A DNA stretch of 64,000 bases from PALSA-270 sp963770915 (GCA_963770915.1 CAVYRG010000001.1:1550001-1614000); one strand, 5' to 3'. Positions 1 through 9,321 are shown, numbered from the stretch's first letter. Numbers and translations are program-made. The notes: a model not told the origin generated them from the sequence alone.

Positions 1-1
1 T

Positions 2-655
2 CCGCCCGTAGCCTGGCGCGCTGGGCTTGGGGCTGCCATTCTCCTGGTGGCGATCATTTGCTTTTATCCTACGCAGAAGCGTGTGACGCGCAGCGCAGTC
101 GAGGAATTTACCCTCACCCAGAAAGCGATGGCTTCCGCCAAGAGCTGGCACAGCCATGTGCTCAGCAAGAAACAAGGCGGAGACGTGCTGCTCGACACTA
201 CCTCCGACGTCGTTTGTCCCTACGATGTCCACTACGTTTCGCTGGTTCCGCCGTACGAGTCGGCCACAGTCAACGGAGTGCTTTACCGCCGCCAGGAGTC
301 CGGGGAATGGCAGATTGACCGGCCGTCGATCGTTTCCAGCACGCGGCCCGTGCTAGTGGAGTGCCAACTCGGTCCCTTCTCCGAAGACATCTTCGGCAAC
401 CTGCAGGCGTTCCCCACCTGGAACACGGCGAGCAAGGGAGAGAAGAAAACCATCGACGGAGACAGCTGCCGGGAATGGACCGTCACCGCCGTAGCCGAGA
501 CCGTGCCTCGCTTTACCATCTGCATTAATTCCGACGACCACTTGCCGCGCGAATTTCGCACTTATGATCGGCATCCCGCGGCCGGCCTCTCGCCCGCCGG
601 CAACGTAACCACGGTGACCCGCTGGAACCAGGTCAAGGTCGACCCGCCGATGTAG
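2..655 (+). CDS. Membrane-anchored hypothetical protein (5' end outside window)
   Basis: The frame is open from the first bases of the window, so the true start lies upstream. An in-frame GTG at 47 is unlikely to be the start because it falls inside a hydrophobic stretch (LGAAILLVAIICFY) that looks like an N-terminal membrane anchor. The rest, about 190 residues, is a soluble, probably periplasmic domain with four scattered cysteines and an alternating beta-like pattern. It resembles acidobacterial lipoprotein-carrier-like proteins of unknown function, but I do not recognise a family. It ends 48 bases before the hydantoinase gene. Confidence 0.6.
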   Translation, partial: PPVAWRAGLGAAILLVAIICFYPTQKRVTRSAVEEFTLTQKAMASAKSWHSHVLSKKQGGDVLLDTTSDVVCPYDVHYVSLVPPYESATVNGVLYRRQESGEWQIDRPSIVSSTRPVLVECQLGPFSEDIFGNLQAFPTWNTASKGEKKTIDGDSCREWTVTAVAETVPRFTICINSDDHLPREFRTYDRHPAAGLSPAGNVTTVTRWNQVKVDPPM

Positions 656-702
656 CGGGGGCGCCCTGGCGCGGCAAATGGTAGGCTACCCGTCATTCAA
701 CC

Positions 703-2727
703 ATGCCGCGCCGCCCGCAAAAACCTCTTCGCATCGCTGTCGACACCGGCGGCACCTTCACCGATTGCGTTTGGGTGGAGCGTGGCCGCATACGGCTGCT
801 CAAAGTGTTCTCCACTCCCGACGACCCTTCGCGGGCAATTCTCGAGGGCGTGGCGAAAATCGCCGGAGCGGACCAGCCGCTTACGCTGCTGCACGGCACC
901 ACCGTCGGCACCAACACCTTGCTGCAGCGCACCGGAGCGGGCGCGGCGCTGGTGACCACAGCGGGATTTGAAGACGTTCTCGAAATCGGCCGCCAGGCCC
1001 GGCCCAAGCTCTACGACCTCTTCTTTGACCGGATTGCGCCGCTGGTTCCCCGCGAGATGCGTTTTGGCATCGCCGAGCGCATCGCGAGCGATGGCAAAGT
1101 CGTGCAGGCGGTTGCGGCGAACGATCTTCAAGAACTCGCTGGCAGGCTGCGGGCGAAAAAGCCTGAGGCGATCGCCATTTGCCTGCTTTTTTCTTTTGCG
1201 AACCCGGAGCACGAATCCGCCGTCGCCGAGGCCCTGACAGAACTCGGCGTGCCGCTTTCGCTTTCGCACCAGATTCTGCCTGAGTTCCGCGAATACGAAC
1301 GCACCAGCACAGTGGTGATGAACGCTTATCTGCAGCCGGTGATGCAGCGCTACCTGGAAAAGCTCGACCGGCGGCTGCGGAGAGGAAGCCGATCGCAGTC
1401 TCGAACCTTTGTCATGCAATCGAGCGGAGGGATTACGGCATTGGCCTCCGCCGCGCGCGAGCCGGTGCGGACCGTGCTCTCTGGGCCGGCGGGAGGCGTG
1501 GTCGGCGCAGCGACCATGGCGCGGCGCAGCGGGTTTGCGCGGATCATCTCCTTCGATATGGGCGGCACTTCCACCGACGTGGCGCTGGTGGACGGCGAAC
1601 TGCGCGCCAGCAGCCAAGCGGAAATTGCCGGCCTGCCGGTGGGCGTGCCGTTGCTCGACATTCACACCGTGGGCGCGGGCGGAGGTTCGCTCGCGCGCTT
1701 TGACGCGGCGGGAGCGCTGCGCGTGGGGCCGGATTCCGCCGGAGCCGACCCTGGCCCCATTTGTTACGGACGCGGCACGCAGCCTACGGTCACGGACGCG
1801 AACCTTCTTTTGGGACGCTTGCAGCCGACGCGGTTTTTGGGCGGAGCGTTCGCGCTTGACCTGGAACGCACGCGGCGCGTCACCGGCGAGTGGCTGAAGC
1901 GAAGCGGGTCGAAGCTCACGCTTGAAGCTTTCGCGGCGGGCATGATTCGCGTGGTGAATGCAACCATGGAGAAGGCCATCCGCGTGGTTTCGATCGAGCG
2001 CGGGCACGATGCGCGGGAGTTCACTCTGGTGGCGTTCGGCGGCGCGGGCGGCCTGCACGCCTGCGAACTGGCCGGCGCGCTCGGCATTCGGCGCGTGATT
2101 GTGCCGGCGCTGCCGGGAGCGCTCTCGGCATTCGGCATTCTAGTGAGCGACGTGGTCAAGGATTATTCACGCACTGTGCTGTGGCGGGTGGGAGAGAAAT
2201 TGCCCGCAGCGCGGCTGGCGAAAGAATTTGCGGTGCTGCAGCGCAACGCGGTGCGCGATTTTCGCGCGGAAGGCTGGCGGGGAGCAATCCGTTTCCGGCG
2301 CAGCGTGGACGTGCGCTATCGCGGCCAAGGCTATGAACTGAACATCCCTTACATGCGCGGACTCGTTGCGGTTTTTCGCCAACAGCATCAGCGGTACTAC
2401 GGCCACAGCTACGCGGGGCGCGAGGTGGAACTGGTCACGCTGCGCCTGCGCGCAACCTTGAAGGCGCCGCACTCGGGGATATCTTCTTTTCCGGTTGATG
2501 CGGGCGAAAAGCTAGCGGGAAGCAGTGCTTCAGAACGAATCAAAGTATTCTTCGGGGGGAAACAAGCTCTGGCAGCGGAGTATGCACGCGGATCGCTAAC
2601 TCAAGGAAAGAAGTATTCCGGCCCCGCCATTGTGACCGAGTACAGCGCGACGACTGTTGTCCCGCCGGGCGTGAGGTTCTGGGCGGACGCGGTGGGAAAT
2701 CTGATCGTCGAACTGAGTCAGGCCTGA
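703..2727 (+). CDS. hyuA: Hydantoinase/oxoprolinase family protein, HyuA-like subunit
   Basis: ATP-dependent ring-opening amidohydrolase subunit of the hydantoinase A / 5-oxoprolinase family. Family members hydrolyse N-methylhydantoin, hydantoins or 5-oxoproline in the cytoplasm. The N-terminal nucleotide-binding signature DTGGTFTD sits at residues 14-21, followed by HGTTVGTNTLL near residue 65. The second half carries the SGPAGG turn and a second phosphate-binding motif, DMGGTSTD, near residue 285. At 674 residues it is full length for a separate A subunit. The usual HyuB partner is absent: the next genes are a two-component system. The exact substrate cannot be read from sequence. Confidence 0.88.
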   Translation: MPRRPQKPLRIAVDTGGTFTDCVWVERGRIRLLKVFSTPDDPSRAILEGVAKIAGADQPLTLLHGTTVGTNTLLQRTGAGAALVTTAGFEDVLEIGRQARPKLYDLFFDRIAPLVPREMRFGIAERIASDGKVVQAVAANDLQELAGRLRAKKPEAIAICLLFSFANPEHESAVAEALTELGVPLSLSHQILPEFREYERTSTVVMNAYLQPVMQRYLEKLDRRLRRGSRSQSRTFVMQSSGGITALASAAREPVRTVLSGPAGGVVGAATMARRSGFARIISFDMGGTSTDVALVDGELRASSQAEIAGLPVGVPLLDIHTVGAGGGSLARFDAAGALRVGPDSAGADPGPICYGRGTQPTVTDANLLLGRLQPTRFLGGAFALDLERTRRVTGEWLKRSGSKLTLEAFAAGMIRVVNATMEKAIRVVSIERGHDAREFTLVAFGGAGGLHACELAGALGIRRVIVPALPGALSAFGILVSDVVKDYSRTVLWRVGEKLPAARLAKEFAVLQRNAVRDFRAEGWRGAIRFRRSVDVRYRGQGYELNIPYMRGLVAVFRQQHQRYYGHSYAGREVELVTLRLRATLKAPHSGISSFPVDAGEKLAGSSASERIKVFFGGKQALAAEYARGSLTQGKKYSGPAIVTEYSATTVVPPGVRFWADAVGNLIVELSQA

Positions 2728-3233
2728 TTCTGTTTCCCTGCAATCACTTCCACGAAAGCTCAACAACTTAGCTTCGAGGCATTGGCACACCGGGCGAAAC
2801 CAAGGCTTCCGGGCGCCCTCCAGAATACCCTGCATTGGGCCTAGGATGCCCCAGTGATTGCCGAGGGGGCTTAGGAGTATCCCTCCCGGAGGGAGGCCTA
2901 CAGAAGGCCGGATAAAATTGTCATTTACTAAAAGCTATTTTACCTATTGACATACGATTCGCCCGTGAATTTGTCCGGCGCCTTGGAGGACTAAGGAAAA
3001 GTCCGATCAGTGTCAATGAAACCGCAAACCCCAGAGGGCACAGGGAGCACAGGGGAACACCCAACCCCGAATCAGAGTTTCCCTAACTATCGGGGCTTGC
3101 AGGAAGGTCGGCCAGAACGACCATGCCAGGATCCCAATTCATTCCCTCATCCCCCCGGCCTCCTGATTGTTACAGTCTGATGAAAAGCTTGCGCTTAGAG
3201 GCCTTGAAGCGGGGCGTTTGGCTGCCGCACGGT
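2728..3233. other. Intergenic region without a convincing gene
   Basis: About 500 bases separate hyuA from the two-component system. It contains a small inverted repeat around 2880-2900 (CCCTCC/GGAGGG) and an AT-richer patch at 2910-2955. A purine-rich stretch at 3030-3090 loosely resembles the sequence at 11875-11930 (both run 'cagggaagcacagg' into 'aatcagagtttccc'-like text), so it may be a degenerate dispersed repeat. I see no credible coding region or RNA fold here. Confidence 0.4.
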
Positions 3234-3248
3234 TACAATACCCTCGTG
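3234..3248 (+). promoter_or_regulatory. -10 box abutting a GTG start (leaderless arrangement)
   Basis: TACAAT at 3234-3239 is followed by six bases and then the GTG start of the response regulator. With normal -10 to +1 spacing, transcription would begin at the start codon itself. No Shine-Dalgarno sequence precedes the GTG. No good -35 match is seen 17 bases upstream. Confidence 0.5.
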
Positions 3249-3938
3249 AAACCAAGCATCTTCGTTGTGGAAGACGACCCGGACATTTCCCGCCTGGTGC
3301 GCCATCACCTGGAAGGGGCGGGCTATGCAGTCAAGCTCTTTCCTACAGGGCACACCGTGCTGGCGGAATCGGAACGGCAGCGGCCGTCGCTGTTCGTGCT
3401 CGACATCATGGTTCCGGGCAAGGACGGCCTGGAGCTGTGCCGCCAGATCCGGCAGACGCAATCGCTCGCGCCCACACCGGTGATCTTTCTCACGGCGAAG
3501 AGCGGGGAGGCGGACCGCGTGCTGGGCCTAGAACTGGGGGCCGATGACTACATTCCCAAGCCGTTCAGCCCGCGCGAACTGGTGGCGCGAGTAAAAGCCG
3601 TGATGCGGCGCTTCGAGCGGCCGCTGTCCCCGGTTCCCCTGCGGGTCGGCGAAATTGAAATCGATCCCAGCGCCATGACGCTGACGGTGCAGGGCCGGCC
3701 CGTGACTACGACAGCAACGGAATTCCGTCTGCTGGATTATTTTGCCAGCCACCTGGGAAGAGTTTTCACCCGCGATCAACTGCTCGATTCGGTGTGGCGG
3801 GACACAGCCTACGTGACGCCGCGTTCGGTGGACGTCTATGTGCGCCGCATTCGTGAAAAGATCGAACCGGACCCAGAGAACCCGCGCTATCTTAAAACGG
3901 TGCGTGGCGCGGGCTACCGTTTCGAGGCTCCCAAGTGA
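3246..3938 (+). CDS. phoB: OmpR/PhoB-family response regulator
   Basis: Receiver plus winged-helix DNA-binding regulator, 230 residues from the GTG chosen here. The receiver shows the acidic pair ED-D near residue 10, the phospho-acceptor in VLDIM, and the conserved Lys in the PKPFSP turn. The C-terminal half has the Trans_Reg_C signature (TATEFRLLDYF, then VDVYVRRIREKIEPDP, ending RGAGYRF). The frame extends upstream to 3123, but only the GTG places the receiver at the N-terminus correctly. The stop overlaps the kinase start (GTGA). The downstream phoU suggests phosphate-responsive signalling; the exact regulon is inferred. Confidence 0.85.
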   Translation: MKPSIFVVEDDPDISRLVRHHLEGAGYAVKLFPTGHTVLAESERQRPSLFVLDIMVPGKDGLELCRQIRQTQSLAPTPVIFLTAKSGEADRVLGLELGADDYIPKPFSPRELVARVKAVMRRFERPLSPVPLRVGEIEIDPSAMTLTVQGRPVTTTATEFRLLDYFASHLGRVFTRDQLLDSVWRDTAYVTPRSVDVYVRRIREKIEPDPENPRYLKTVRGAGYRFEAPK

Positions 3939-5320
3939 GCCAGCGCATCTTCTTCAAGCTGGCGGCGGCGTTTCTGATCATAATCTTGCTGGAAACGATC
4001 GCCCTCGATTTCGCCATCCGCCACACCTGGGAAAGCGCAGATTTGGCGGGGATTCCGGCGAGCGCGGCGCACTTGCGGCGCACGCTGTTGCTGGTCTCGG
4101 CGCTTACCTTTGCCCTGGCGTTGGCGGTAGCGGGAATCGCGGCGCAATCCACGGCGCGGCGCTTGCAGCGGATCGCGCAATTCGCCAGCAAAATTGCCGA
4201 CGGCGACCTGAGCGCGCGCATCGATGAGAAGTCAAGCGACGAAATTGGGCAAGTAGCGGCCGTGCTGGACAAAACCGCGCATCAACTGGAAGAGAGCTTC
4301 GCCACGCTGCGCACCAGTCAGCGGCAGCTGGAAACTCTGCTGAACAGCATGCAGGACGCGGTGGTGGCGGTGGGCGAGGATCAGCGCGTGCGCTGGGCCA
4401 ACCAGAGCATGGAGCGGCTGGCGCCACAGGGGACGCGGCGGAACGCGCTGGTGGAGGAAACGGTGCGCGATCCGGATTTCCTGCGCACAGTGCTGGCCGC
4501 CAGCCAGGAAGGCAAGGTGTGCACGGCCCGCGCAGTTTCGATTCTTCCCAGCCGCACATTCGATGTGACCGCGGCTCCCATGCCAGGCGGCGGCGCGGTG
4601 GCGGTGCTGCGCGATCAGACCGAAACCGAACGGGCCGAGAAGACCCGGCGCGATTTCATCGCCAACGTGTCGCATGAGCTGCGCACGCCTTTGACTTCGA
4701 TTCAGGGCTACGCGGAAACTCTGCTCGACTCGGCACCCGACCGGAATCACGACCGCGACTTCCTGGAAATCATCCGCAAGAACGCGGCGCGCATGTCGCG
4801 CCTGACCGAAGACCTGCTTACCCTGGCCAGAGTGGAATCCGGCGAGCAGCGCTTCGATATTCAGCCGGTGACGCCGCGCGAGCTGCTGCAGGAAGCGGCC
4901 AACAATTTTCTCGAGCTGGCGCGGCTGCACGGGGTGGAGCTGAAAGTGGAGGATGGCGCCCAGGCGGTGGTAAATGCGGACCGGGAGGCAATTCACCATG
5001 TGTTTTCCAACCTCACCGAGAACGCGCTGAAATATGGAGCATCCGGCGGTCGAGTGGTACTGGGGGCGCGGCCGCTGCAGGAGGCAGTCGAATTCTACGT
5101 GCAGGATTTCGGCCCCGGCATCTCCTCCGAGCACTTGCCTCGCCTCTTCGAGAGGTTCTACCGGGTGGACAAGGCGCGCTCGCGCGAGTCCGGCGGCACG
5201 GGGCTCGGGTTGGCCATCGCTAAGCACATCGTGCTCGCGCATGGGGGAACCATTCGCGCGGAAAGCGAACTGAATCGCGGTTCGACTTTCCTGTTCACGC
5301 TGCCGACGGCTGCGGCTTAG
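3935..5320 (+). CDS. phoR: PhoR-like sensor histidine kinase
   Basis: Membrane histidine kinase of 461 residues that would phosphorylate the preceding regulator. Two N-terminal transmembrane segments (about 8-28 and 49-69) flank a short periplasmic loop. A HAMP-like linker (ARRLQRIAQFASKIADGDLSAR is its core) and a PAS-like region around 130-220 follow. The HisKA phospho-acceptor lies in NVSHELRTPL, and the ATPase domain has N-box NLTENALKYG, G1 DFGPGI and G2 GGTGLGLAIAKH. It starts with GTG, overlapping the regulator stop by four bases, so the pair is translationally coupled. The small periplasmic loop argues against direct ligand sensing, as in PhoR. Confidence 0.87.
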   Translation: MSQRIFFKLAAAFLIIILLETIALDFAIRHTWESADLAGIPASAAHLRRTLLLVSALTFALALAVAGIAAQSTARRLQRIAQFASKIADGDLSARIDEKSSDEIGQVAAVLDKTAHQLEESFATLRTSQRQLETLLNSMQDAVVAVGEDQRVRWANQSMERLAPQGTRRNALVEETVRDPDFLRTVLAASQEGKVCTARAVSILPSRTFDVTAAPMPGGGAVAVLRDQTETERAEKTRRDFIANVSHELRTPLTSIQGYAETLLDSAPDRNHDRDFLEIIRKNAARMSRLTEDLLTLARVESGEQRFDIQPVTPRELLQEAANNFLELARLHGVELKVEDGAQAVVNADREAIHHVFSNLTENALKYGASGGRVVLGARPLQEAVEFYVQDFGPGISSEHLPRLFERFYRVDKARSRESGGTGLGLAIAKHIVLAHGGTIRAESELNRGSTFLFTLPTAAA

Positions 5321-5519
5321 CGGAAAAGCGCCCCAAGAAGGCTTGCTATGGCGGATTTGCGAACCTGGGGTTGACAAAGGCTCCAAAAATTCACAGCCTG
5401 TTAACCCTTGTTCCAGGAAGACCTACTATGCTTAAGCCTTGGCTATCGTCGCCAACAAGCGCCAAGGAACAGCGGGCGGCATGGGGAACGCCATGGCCGA
5501 CCCGCGAAGGAATGCGCGC

Positions 5520-6245
5520 ATGAGTACCGCCACGATCAAAACTCCGGAGCCTCAACCTTCGTATTCGCACCTGGTGAAGCGCACCATCGAGGCCTGCCGG
5601 CTGGCCAAGGAAGCCGCCGGTGCCGCCGCCGAAGGCATTGCCACCGGCTCCTCGCCCATGCTGAACAGCCTGCGTGAGCGCGAAAAAGAACTCGACAACC
5701 TGGACATGGAGATTGACGCCGGCGTCACTGCCGCCATCACTCAGGTGGGCGAGCCCGAAGCGCGGGAACTGCTGGCCTGCATGAAGATCATGATCGGACT
5801 GGAGCGCATCGGGGACCTGCTGCTCAGTTTTGCCAGCAGCGCCCAAGCCGCCAGCCTGCGCATCGATCCGCAGGATACGCGGGACCTGACTCATATGGCG
5901 ACGGTGCTGGAGAAGATGCTCACCGACGTCGGGGCAGCGTTCTCGACGCGCGACGTCAAGCGGGCGGTAGATGTGCTGCGCGCGGATGCGGAAATGGACC
6001 GGCTGCGCAATCTCATTTTTCTGCGTCATATTGAGAATCCGGAAAACGTACAGCGCCAAGCCAGTCTGCAGGTCATCTTCATGACCCAATCCCTGGAACG
6101 GGCCGGGGACCACGCCAAGAACCTGGCGGAGGAGGTCTGTCACTTCGTCAGCGGCCACACCGTCCGCCATGTGCTGATGACCTACGACAAGCCGATTGAG
6201 CAGATGTTCCTGGACTGGCTGCGCCAGCGCGACGACAAGCGCTAA
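5520..6245 (+). CDS. phoU: PhoU-domain phosphate regulator
   Basis: PhoU family protein, 241 residues, expected to form two three-helix bundles that bind metal and modulate PhoR signalling and phosphate uptake. The repeated helical motif is visible as MKIMIGLERIGDLL in the first half and FMTQSLERAGDHAKNLAEEV in the second; the latter matches the conserved ERxGDHxxNIAE signature. I chose ATG 5520 because GAAGGA lies eight bases upstream; the frame is open to a TTG at 5439. It follows the PhoB/PhoR-like pair by 199 bases. No pstSCAB genes are in the window, so it may act on a transporter encoded elsewhere. Confidence 0.88.
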   Translation: MSTATIKTPEPQPSYSHLVKRTIEACRLAKEAAGAAAEGIATGSSPMLNSLREREKELDNLDMEIDAGVTAAITQVGEPEARELLACMKIMIGLERIGDLLLSFASSAQAASLRIDPQDTRDLTHMATVLEKMLTDVGAAFSTRDVKRAVDVLRADAEMDRLRNLIFLRHIENPENVQRQASLQVIFMTQSLERAGDHAKNLAEEVCHFVSGHTVRHVLMTYDKPIEQMFLDWLRQRDDKR

Positions 6246-6486
6246 ACCTTCCCGGTTTGGCGCGACCTCACAAATATTTACGAAGCTTGACACTTTCTTT
6301 ACGTAGCTTGGGGCGAAGCAATGGTTAGATTGCCTTGCACCATTTGCGTCCATACAACGCTAGTCAGGACTGCGCATCCAACCATCGAAGCTTCCGGGGC
6401 AGGCTCCGTGCAGAGCCATTTGGGGGTTCGCCCTTTGTACGCCGTGAGGTAGATTCCTTATATTTCAGGTTTTCGGGGGAGACCGG

Positions 6487-7206
6487 ATGTCGAGCTATTT
6501 TTCCAGGAGTGCGGGGGGATTAGCGGTTTTGTGCAGCATGCTGGCTTGGAGCGGCTGTGGCCTCTTTGGAGGAGGAAGCAGCGGAAGCGCGCAGCTCCGC
6601 GTGCTGCAGGCTTCGAAAAGCGTGCCCAGCGCTGATGTGCTGGTCGACAGCACCACGGTAGTAAGCAGCATGGCATACGGCGCCAACACCGGCTATTTAA
6701 CTGTGAAGTCGGGAACGCGGCATGTGCAGATCGTGCCCACGGGAAGCACGACGGCCATTGTGGATGAGTCGATCAATATCGCCGCAAACGGAGCGGCCAC
6801 GGTGGTGGTGAACGGCGTCTCGCCCAACATTGCCGCGCTGACGTTGACCGATAACCACACCGCGCCCGCCACCGGCACGGTGCAGCTTCGACTAATCAAT
6901 GCCTCGACGAATATGGGACCGGCGGACGTTTTCGTGGTGCCTGCCGGAAACAGCCTGACCAGCGGTTCGCCGACTGTGGCCGGGTTGCAGGTGGGGCAGG
7001 TCGCCGGCTACCAAACCCTCACCATTCCGAGCACCCAGACGTCGGAAACCTTTACGGTATTCTTCACCAGGCCCGGTACCACTTCGGTGCTTGTGGATTC
7101 GGGACCGATTTCGTTGACCCCGGGACAAATTCGCACGTTGGTCGCCTTGGACTTGGTAGGAACCAACGGCGGCTCCACGTTTACGGTGCTGTCGGATCTG
7201 AATTAA
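6487..7206 (+). CDS. DUF4397 domain lipoprotein
   Basis: Secreted lipoprotein of 239 residues. A signal peptide ends in a lipobox-like LAWSGCG, with the lipidated Cys near residue 24. Two repeats of the DUF4397 type follow: each begins with an RVLQASKSVPSADVLVD- or RLINASTNMGPADVFVV-like strand and continues with a beta-sandwich pattern. GGGGGAGA about seven bases before the ATG is a strong ribosome-binding site. Function is unknown; members are cell-surface or periplasmic proteins often seen in high copy in Acidobacteriota. It stands alone between phoU and the Skp-like gene. Confidence 0.75.
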   Translation: MSSYFSRSAGGLAVLCSMLAWSGCGLFGGGSSGSAQLRVLQASKSVPSADVLVDSTTVVSSMAYGANTGYLTVKSGTRHVQIVPTGSTTAIVDESINIAANGAATVVVNGVSPNIAALTLTDNHTAPATGTVQLRLINASTNMGPADVFVVPAGNSLTSGSPTVAGLQVGQVAGYQTLTIPSTQTSETFTVFFTRPGTTSVLVDSGPISLTPGQIRTLVALDLVGTNGGSTFTVLSDLN

Positions 7207-7312
7207 AGCGTCCCCCGATAACTCATAAACAGCACGAAGCCATTGCATAGGCCCAGACACTAAGCGGCCGGTTACGGTGCGGGAGACGAAACTGAGTTGT
7301 CACTCCCCAGGT

Positions 7313-7342
7313 TTGACGCTTGGGAACGGGAATTCCTATAAT
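7313..7342 (+). promoter_or_regulatory. Sigma-70-type promoter for the OmpH/Skp gene
   Basis: TTGACG (7313-7318), an 18-base spacer, and a perfect TATAAT (7337-7342). Transcription would start near 7349, giving an untranslated leader of about 178 bases before the ATG at 7527. The leader is GC-rich and may fold, but I recognise no known riboswitch in it. It fills the 320-base gap between the lipoprotein and the chaperone gene. Confidence 0.65.
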
Positions 7343-7526
7343 ATGGGGACCCTGACCCCGAGAGTGGGCGTGACGGGGTGGTTGCTCCAGTCAGACGTGA
7401 GCAAAGAAATTCCACCCACCACCACCCAATGATGCCTAGGTTCGCTCTCGGAGCCCGGCCCAGCACTGGGAGAAGGAATCAGAACCAGTCCCCGGAACAC
7501 TTTTCCAAGGAGTTCAAGGTAACCTC

Positions 7527-8198
7527 ATGACAAGCAAGCTTGTAAGCATTCTCATGGCCATAGCGTTCGTGCTTTCGGGCAGCGCTCTGGCTCAAACCGC
7601 GAGTTCGGTACCCTCGGCCGCGAGCGCCGCTGCGCCCGCTGCTTCCACCGGAACCAAGATTGGCGTCATCAACATTGAGGCCGCCATCTACGCCTGCAAC
7701 GAGGGCCAGAAAGAGTTCGGCGAGCTGAGCAAGAAACTGGAACCCAAACAGGCTCAACTCAAGACCATGAGCGACGAACTGGACGGCCTGAAGAAGCAGC
7801 TCAGCACCCAGGGCGACAAGATGAACCAGGACGCGCACGACAACCTGGCGCGGCAGATCGACGCCAAGCAGAAGATTTTCGACCGCGATATGCAGGACGC
7901 GCGCGACGACTTCCAGACCCAGCAGAACGAGATTGCACAGAAGATTCTGGAGAAGCTGGCTCCCATCCTGAGGAAATTCGCGGACCAGAACGGTTATGGC
8001 CTGATCATCGACACCACGCAAGCCTGGCCGCAGGGTCCGGTGGTAATGGCGGGACCTTCGTTCGACATCACCAAGGCGGTCGTGGACGCGTACAACCTGA
8101 CGTCCGGAGTGGCGCCGCCTGCGCCGTCGGCAGCGAGACCGCCTGCGACGCATCCTGCCGGCAGCGCCGCCACCAAGCCCTCGACAAATCCAAAGTAG
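7527..8198 (+). CDS. OmpH/Skp-family periplasmic chaperone
   Basis: Secreted chaperone-like protein of 223 residues. A signal peptide ends at about residue 23 (GSALAQ). An Ala/Ser/Pro linker is followed by the OmpH core: beta strand IGVINIEAAI, a long charged coiled coil (about residues 70-150) with repeated KQ/DE heptads, and the closing strand GYGLIIDTT. Skp proteins hold unfolded outer-membrane proteins in the periplasm. The Pro/Ala-rich C-terminal tail is an addition to the usual fold. It has its own promoter and a strong terminator, so it is monocistronic rather than part of a bamA-lpxD operon. Confidence 0.83.
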   Translation: MTSKLVSILMAIAFVLSGSALAQTASSVPSAASAAAPAASTGTKIGVINIEAAIYACNEGQKEFGELSKKLEPKQAQLKTMSDELDGLKKQLSTQGDKMNQDAHDNLARQIDAKQKIFDRDMQDARDDFQTQQNEIAQKILEKLAPILRKFADQNGYGLIIDTTQAWPQGPVVMAGPSFDITKAVVDAYNLTSGVAPPAPSAARPPATHPAGSAATKPSTNPK

Positions 8199-8247
8199 CC
8201 AGCGAGGCGTTACCCGCGACACCTGGCCAACGGAAGAGGTTCCCGCG

Positions 8248-8280
8248 AAGGCCGTGCCCAGCACGGCCTTTTTTTCTTTT
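8248..8280 (+). terminator. Rho-independent terminator after the OmpH/Skp gene
   Basis: A perfect nine-base stem, AAGGCCGTG paired with CACGGCCTT, has a five-base loop and is followed directly by a T-rich tract. Confidence 0.9.
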
Positions 8281-8359
8281 TCCGGGCGAAACGAATTGGG
8301 CGGATATCATCGTCAGCGGTGTCTTTAGAGATAGCTGAAAGCCATCTCAGGAGGACACC

Positions 8360-9094
8360 ATGTTTGCCGATTCAATTTGCGACTCTCCCTGGGCCAATCG
8401 ATCACGACGGAGTTGGACCACGCTGATCTCGTTTGCGGCGCAGGCAATCGCCGTGGGAGCTTTGCTCCTTGTGCCGCTTCTCTGCACCTCCGGTTTGCGG
8501 GGACCGCATTGGATTCCGGTTTTGGTGGCGCCGGCGCGGGCTGAGGCGCCGCCACCGGCTGCGGTGCGGGAGCAGCCGCCCCACTCGAATACCAGCAACC
8601 TTTCGGCCGATGGGCGCATGATTGCGCCTCCGACGATTCCGCGCTCGATTGAGAACGTAACGGAAACAGTCGCTCCACCGCCTCCGGATTTTGGCCGGTT
8701 GGGTATTGCGGACGCAACCGGAGATCGCGGTGCGATGAATGGAGTGCTGGATTCAGTTCTCCGGCCTGGAGCGACGGTTGTGCTTCCTCCGCCGCCTACG
8801 CCGCGTGTGGTGCACATCTCGCATATGACGGAGGGAGATCTTATCTACAAAGTGCAACCGGAATATCCCATGCCGGCAAAAATGGCGCGCATCCAGGGTG
8901 CGGTCGTGCTGCATGCGCTCATCAGCAAGCAGGGGACGATTGAGAACCTGCAGGTAGATAGCGGTTCGCCGTGGCTGGTTGGAGCGGCGATTGAAGCGGT
9001 GCGGCAGTGGCGATACCGGCCGTATCTGCTCAACGAGCAGCCGGTCGAGGTGGATACGGAGGTCACGGTGAACTTCGTGCTCTCAGGTAATTAA
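8360..9094 (+). CDS. TonB-like energy transducer
   Basis: 244-residue TonB-family protein. One transmembrane helix (about residues 20-44) anchors it in the inner membrane. A proline-rich periplasmic span (65-140) follows, and the last 90 residues match the TonB C-terminal domain: EYPMPAKMARIQGAVVLHA, then IENLQVDSGSPWL and VRQWRYRPYLLNEQPVEV. TonB couples the proton-motive force, through ExbB/ExbD, to outer-membrane receptors such as the one at 60-64 kb. No exbBD genes are adjacent. AGGAGG lies eight to nine bases before the ATG. Confidence 0.83.
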   Translation: MFADSICDSPWANRSRRSWTTLISFAAQAIAVGALLLVPLLCTSGLRGPHWIPVLVAPARAEAPPPAAVREQPPHSNTSNLSADGRMIAPPTIPRSIENVTETVAPPPPDFGRLGIADATGDRGAMNGVLDSVLRPGATVVLPPPPTPRVVHISHMTEGDLIYKVQPEYPMPAKMARIQGAVVLHALISKQGTIENLQVDSGSPWLVGAAIEAVRQWRYRPYLLNEQPVEVDTEVTVNFVLSGN

Positions 9095-9270
9095 GAACGA
9101 TCGGACGCGGGCCGGGTAGCCCATGCGATCAGTTCGCCAATCTGAGACTCGGCGGCAATCTGCTCGCCCCGACTGGAATTTCGAACTCCCAGAAGCCGAC
9201 TTCGGGTCCCGAATTGTTTCTGAGTGCTGCAGTTTTAGACGCAAATCGCAGCGCCCGGCATCGCATTCCT

Positions 9271-9310
9271 ATGTTGCGCTTGCAACATTTTTATGTTGTA
9301 ATAGCAACAT
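9271..9310. promoter_or_regulatory. Twin palindromic operator overlapping the nitroreductase promoter
   Basis: Two 18-base palindromes share arms: ATGTTGC/GCAACAT at 9271-9288 and ATGTTG/CAACAT at 9293-9310. Their centres are 22 bases apart, about two helical turns. A possible -35 (TTGCGC, 9274-9279) and -10 (TGTAAT, 9297-9302), 17 bases apart, lie inside them. The MarR-type regulator encoded downstream is the obvious candidate to bind here and repress its own operon. Confidence 0.6.
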
Positions 9311-9321
9311 AGAGGGAACCC

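Noticed and set aside
697..2058. Long minus-strand open frame opposite hyuA
   Set aside because: Composition is Arg/His/Gln-rich, as expected from the antisense of a high-GC gene, and there is no recognisable domain; hyuA itself has clear motifs.
4232..6353. Two long minus-strand frames opposite the histidine kinase and phoU
   Set aside because: They mirror well-supported genes and lack any family signature.
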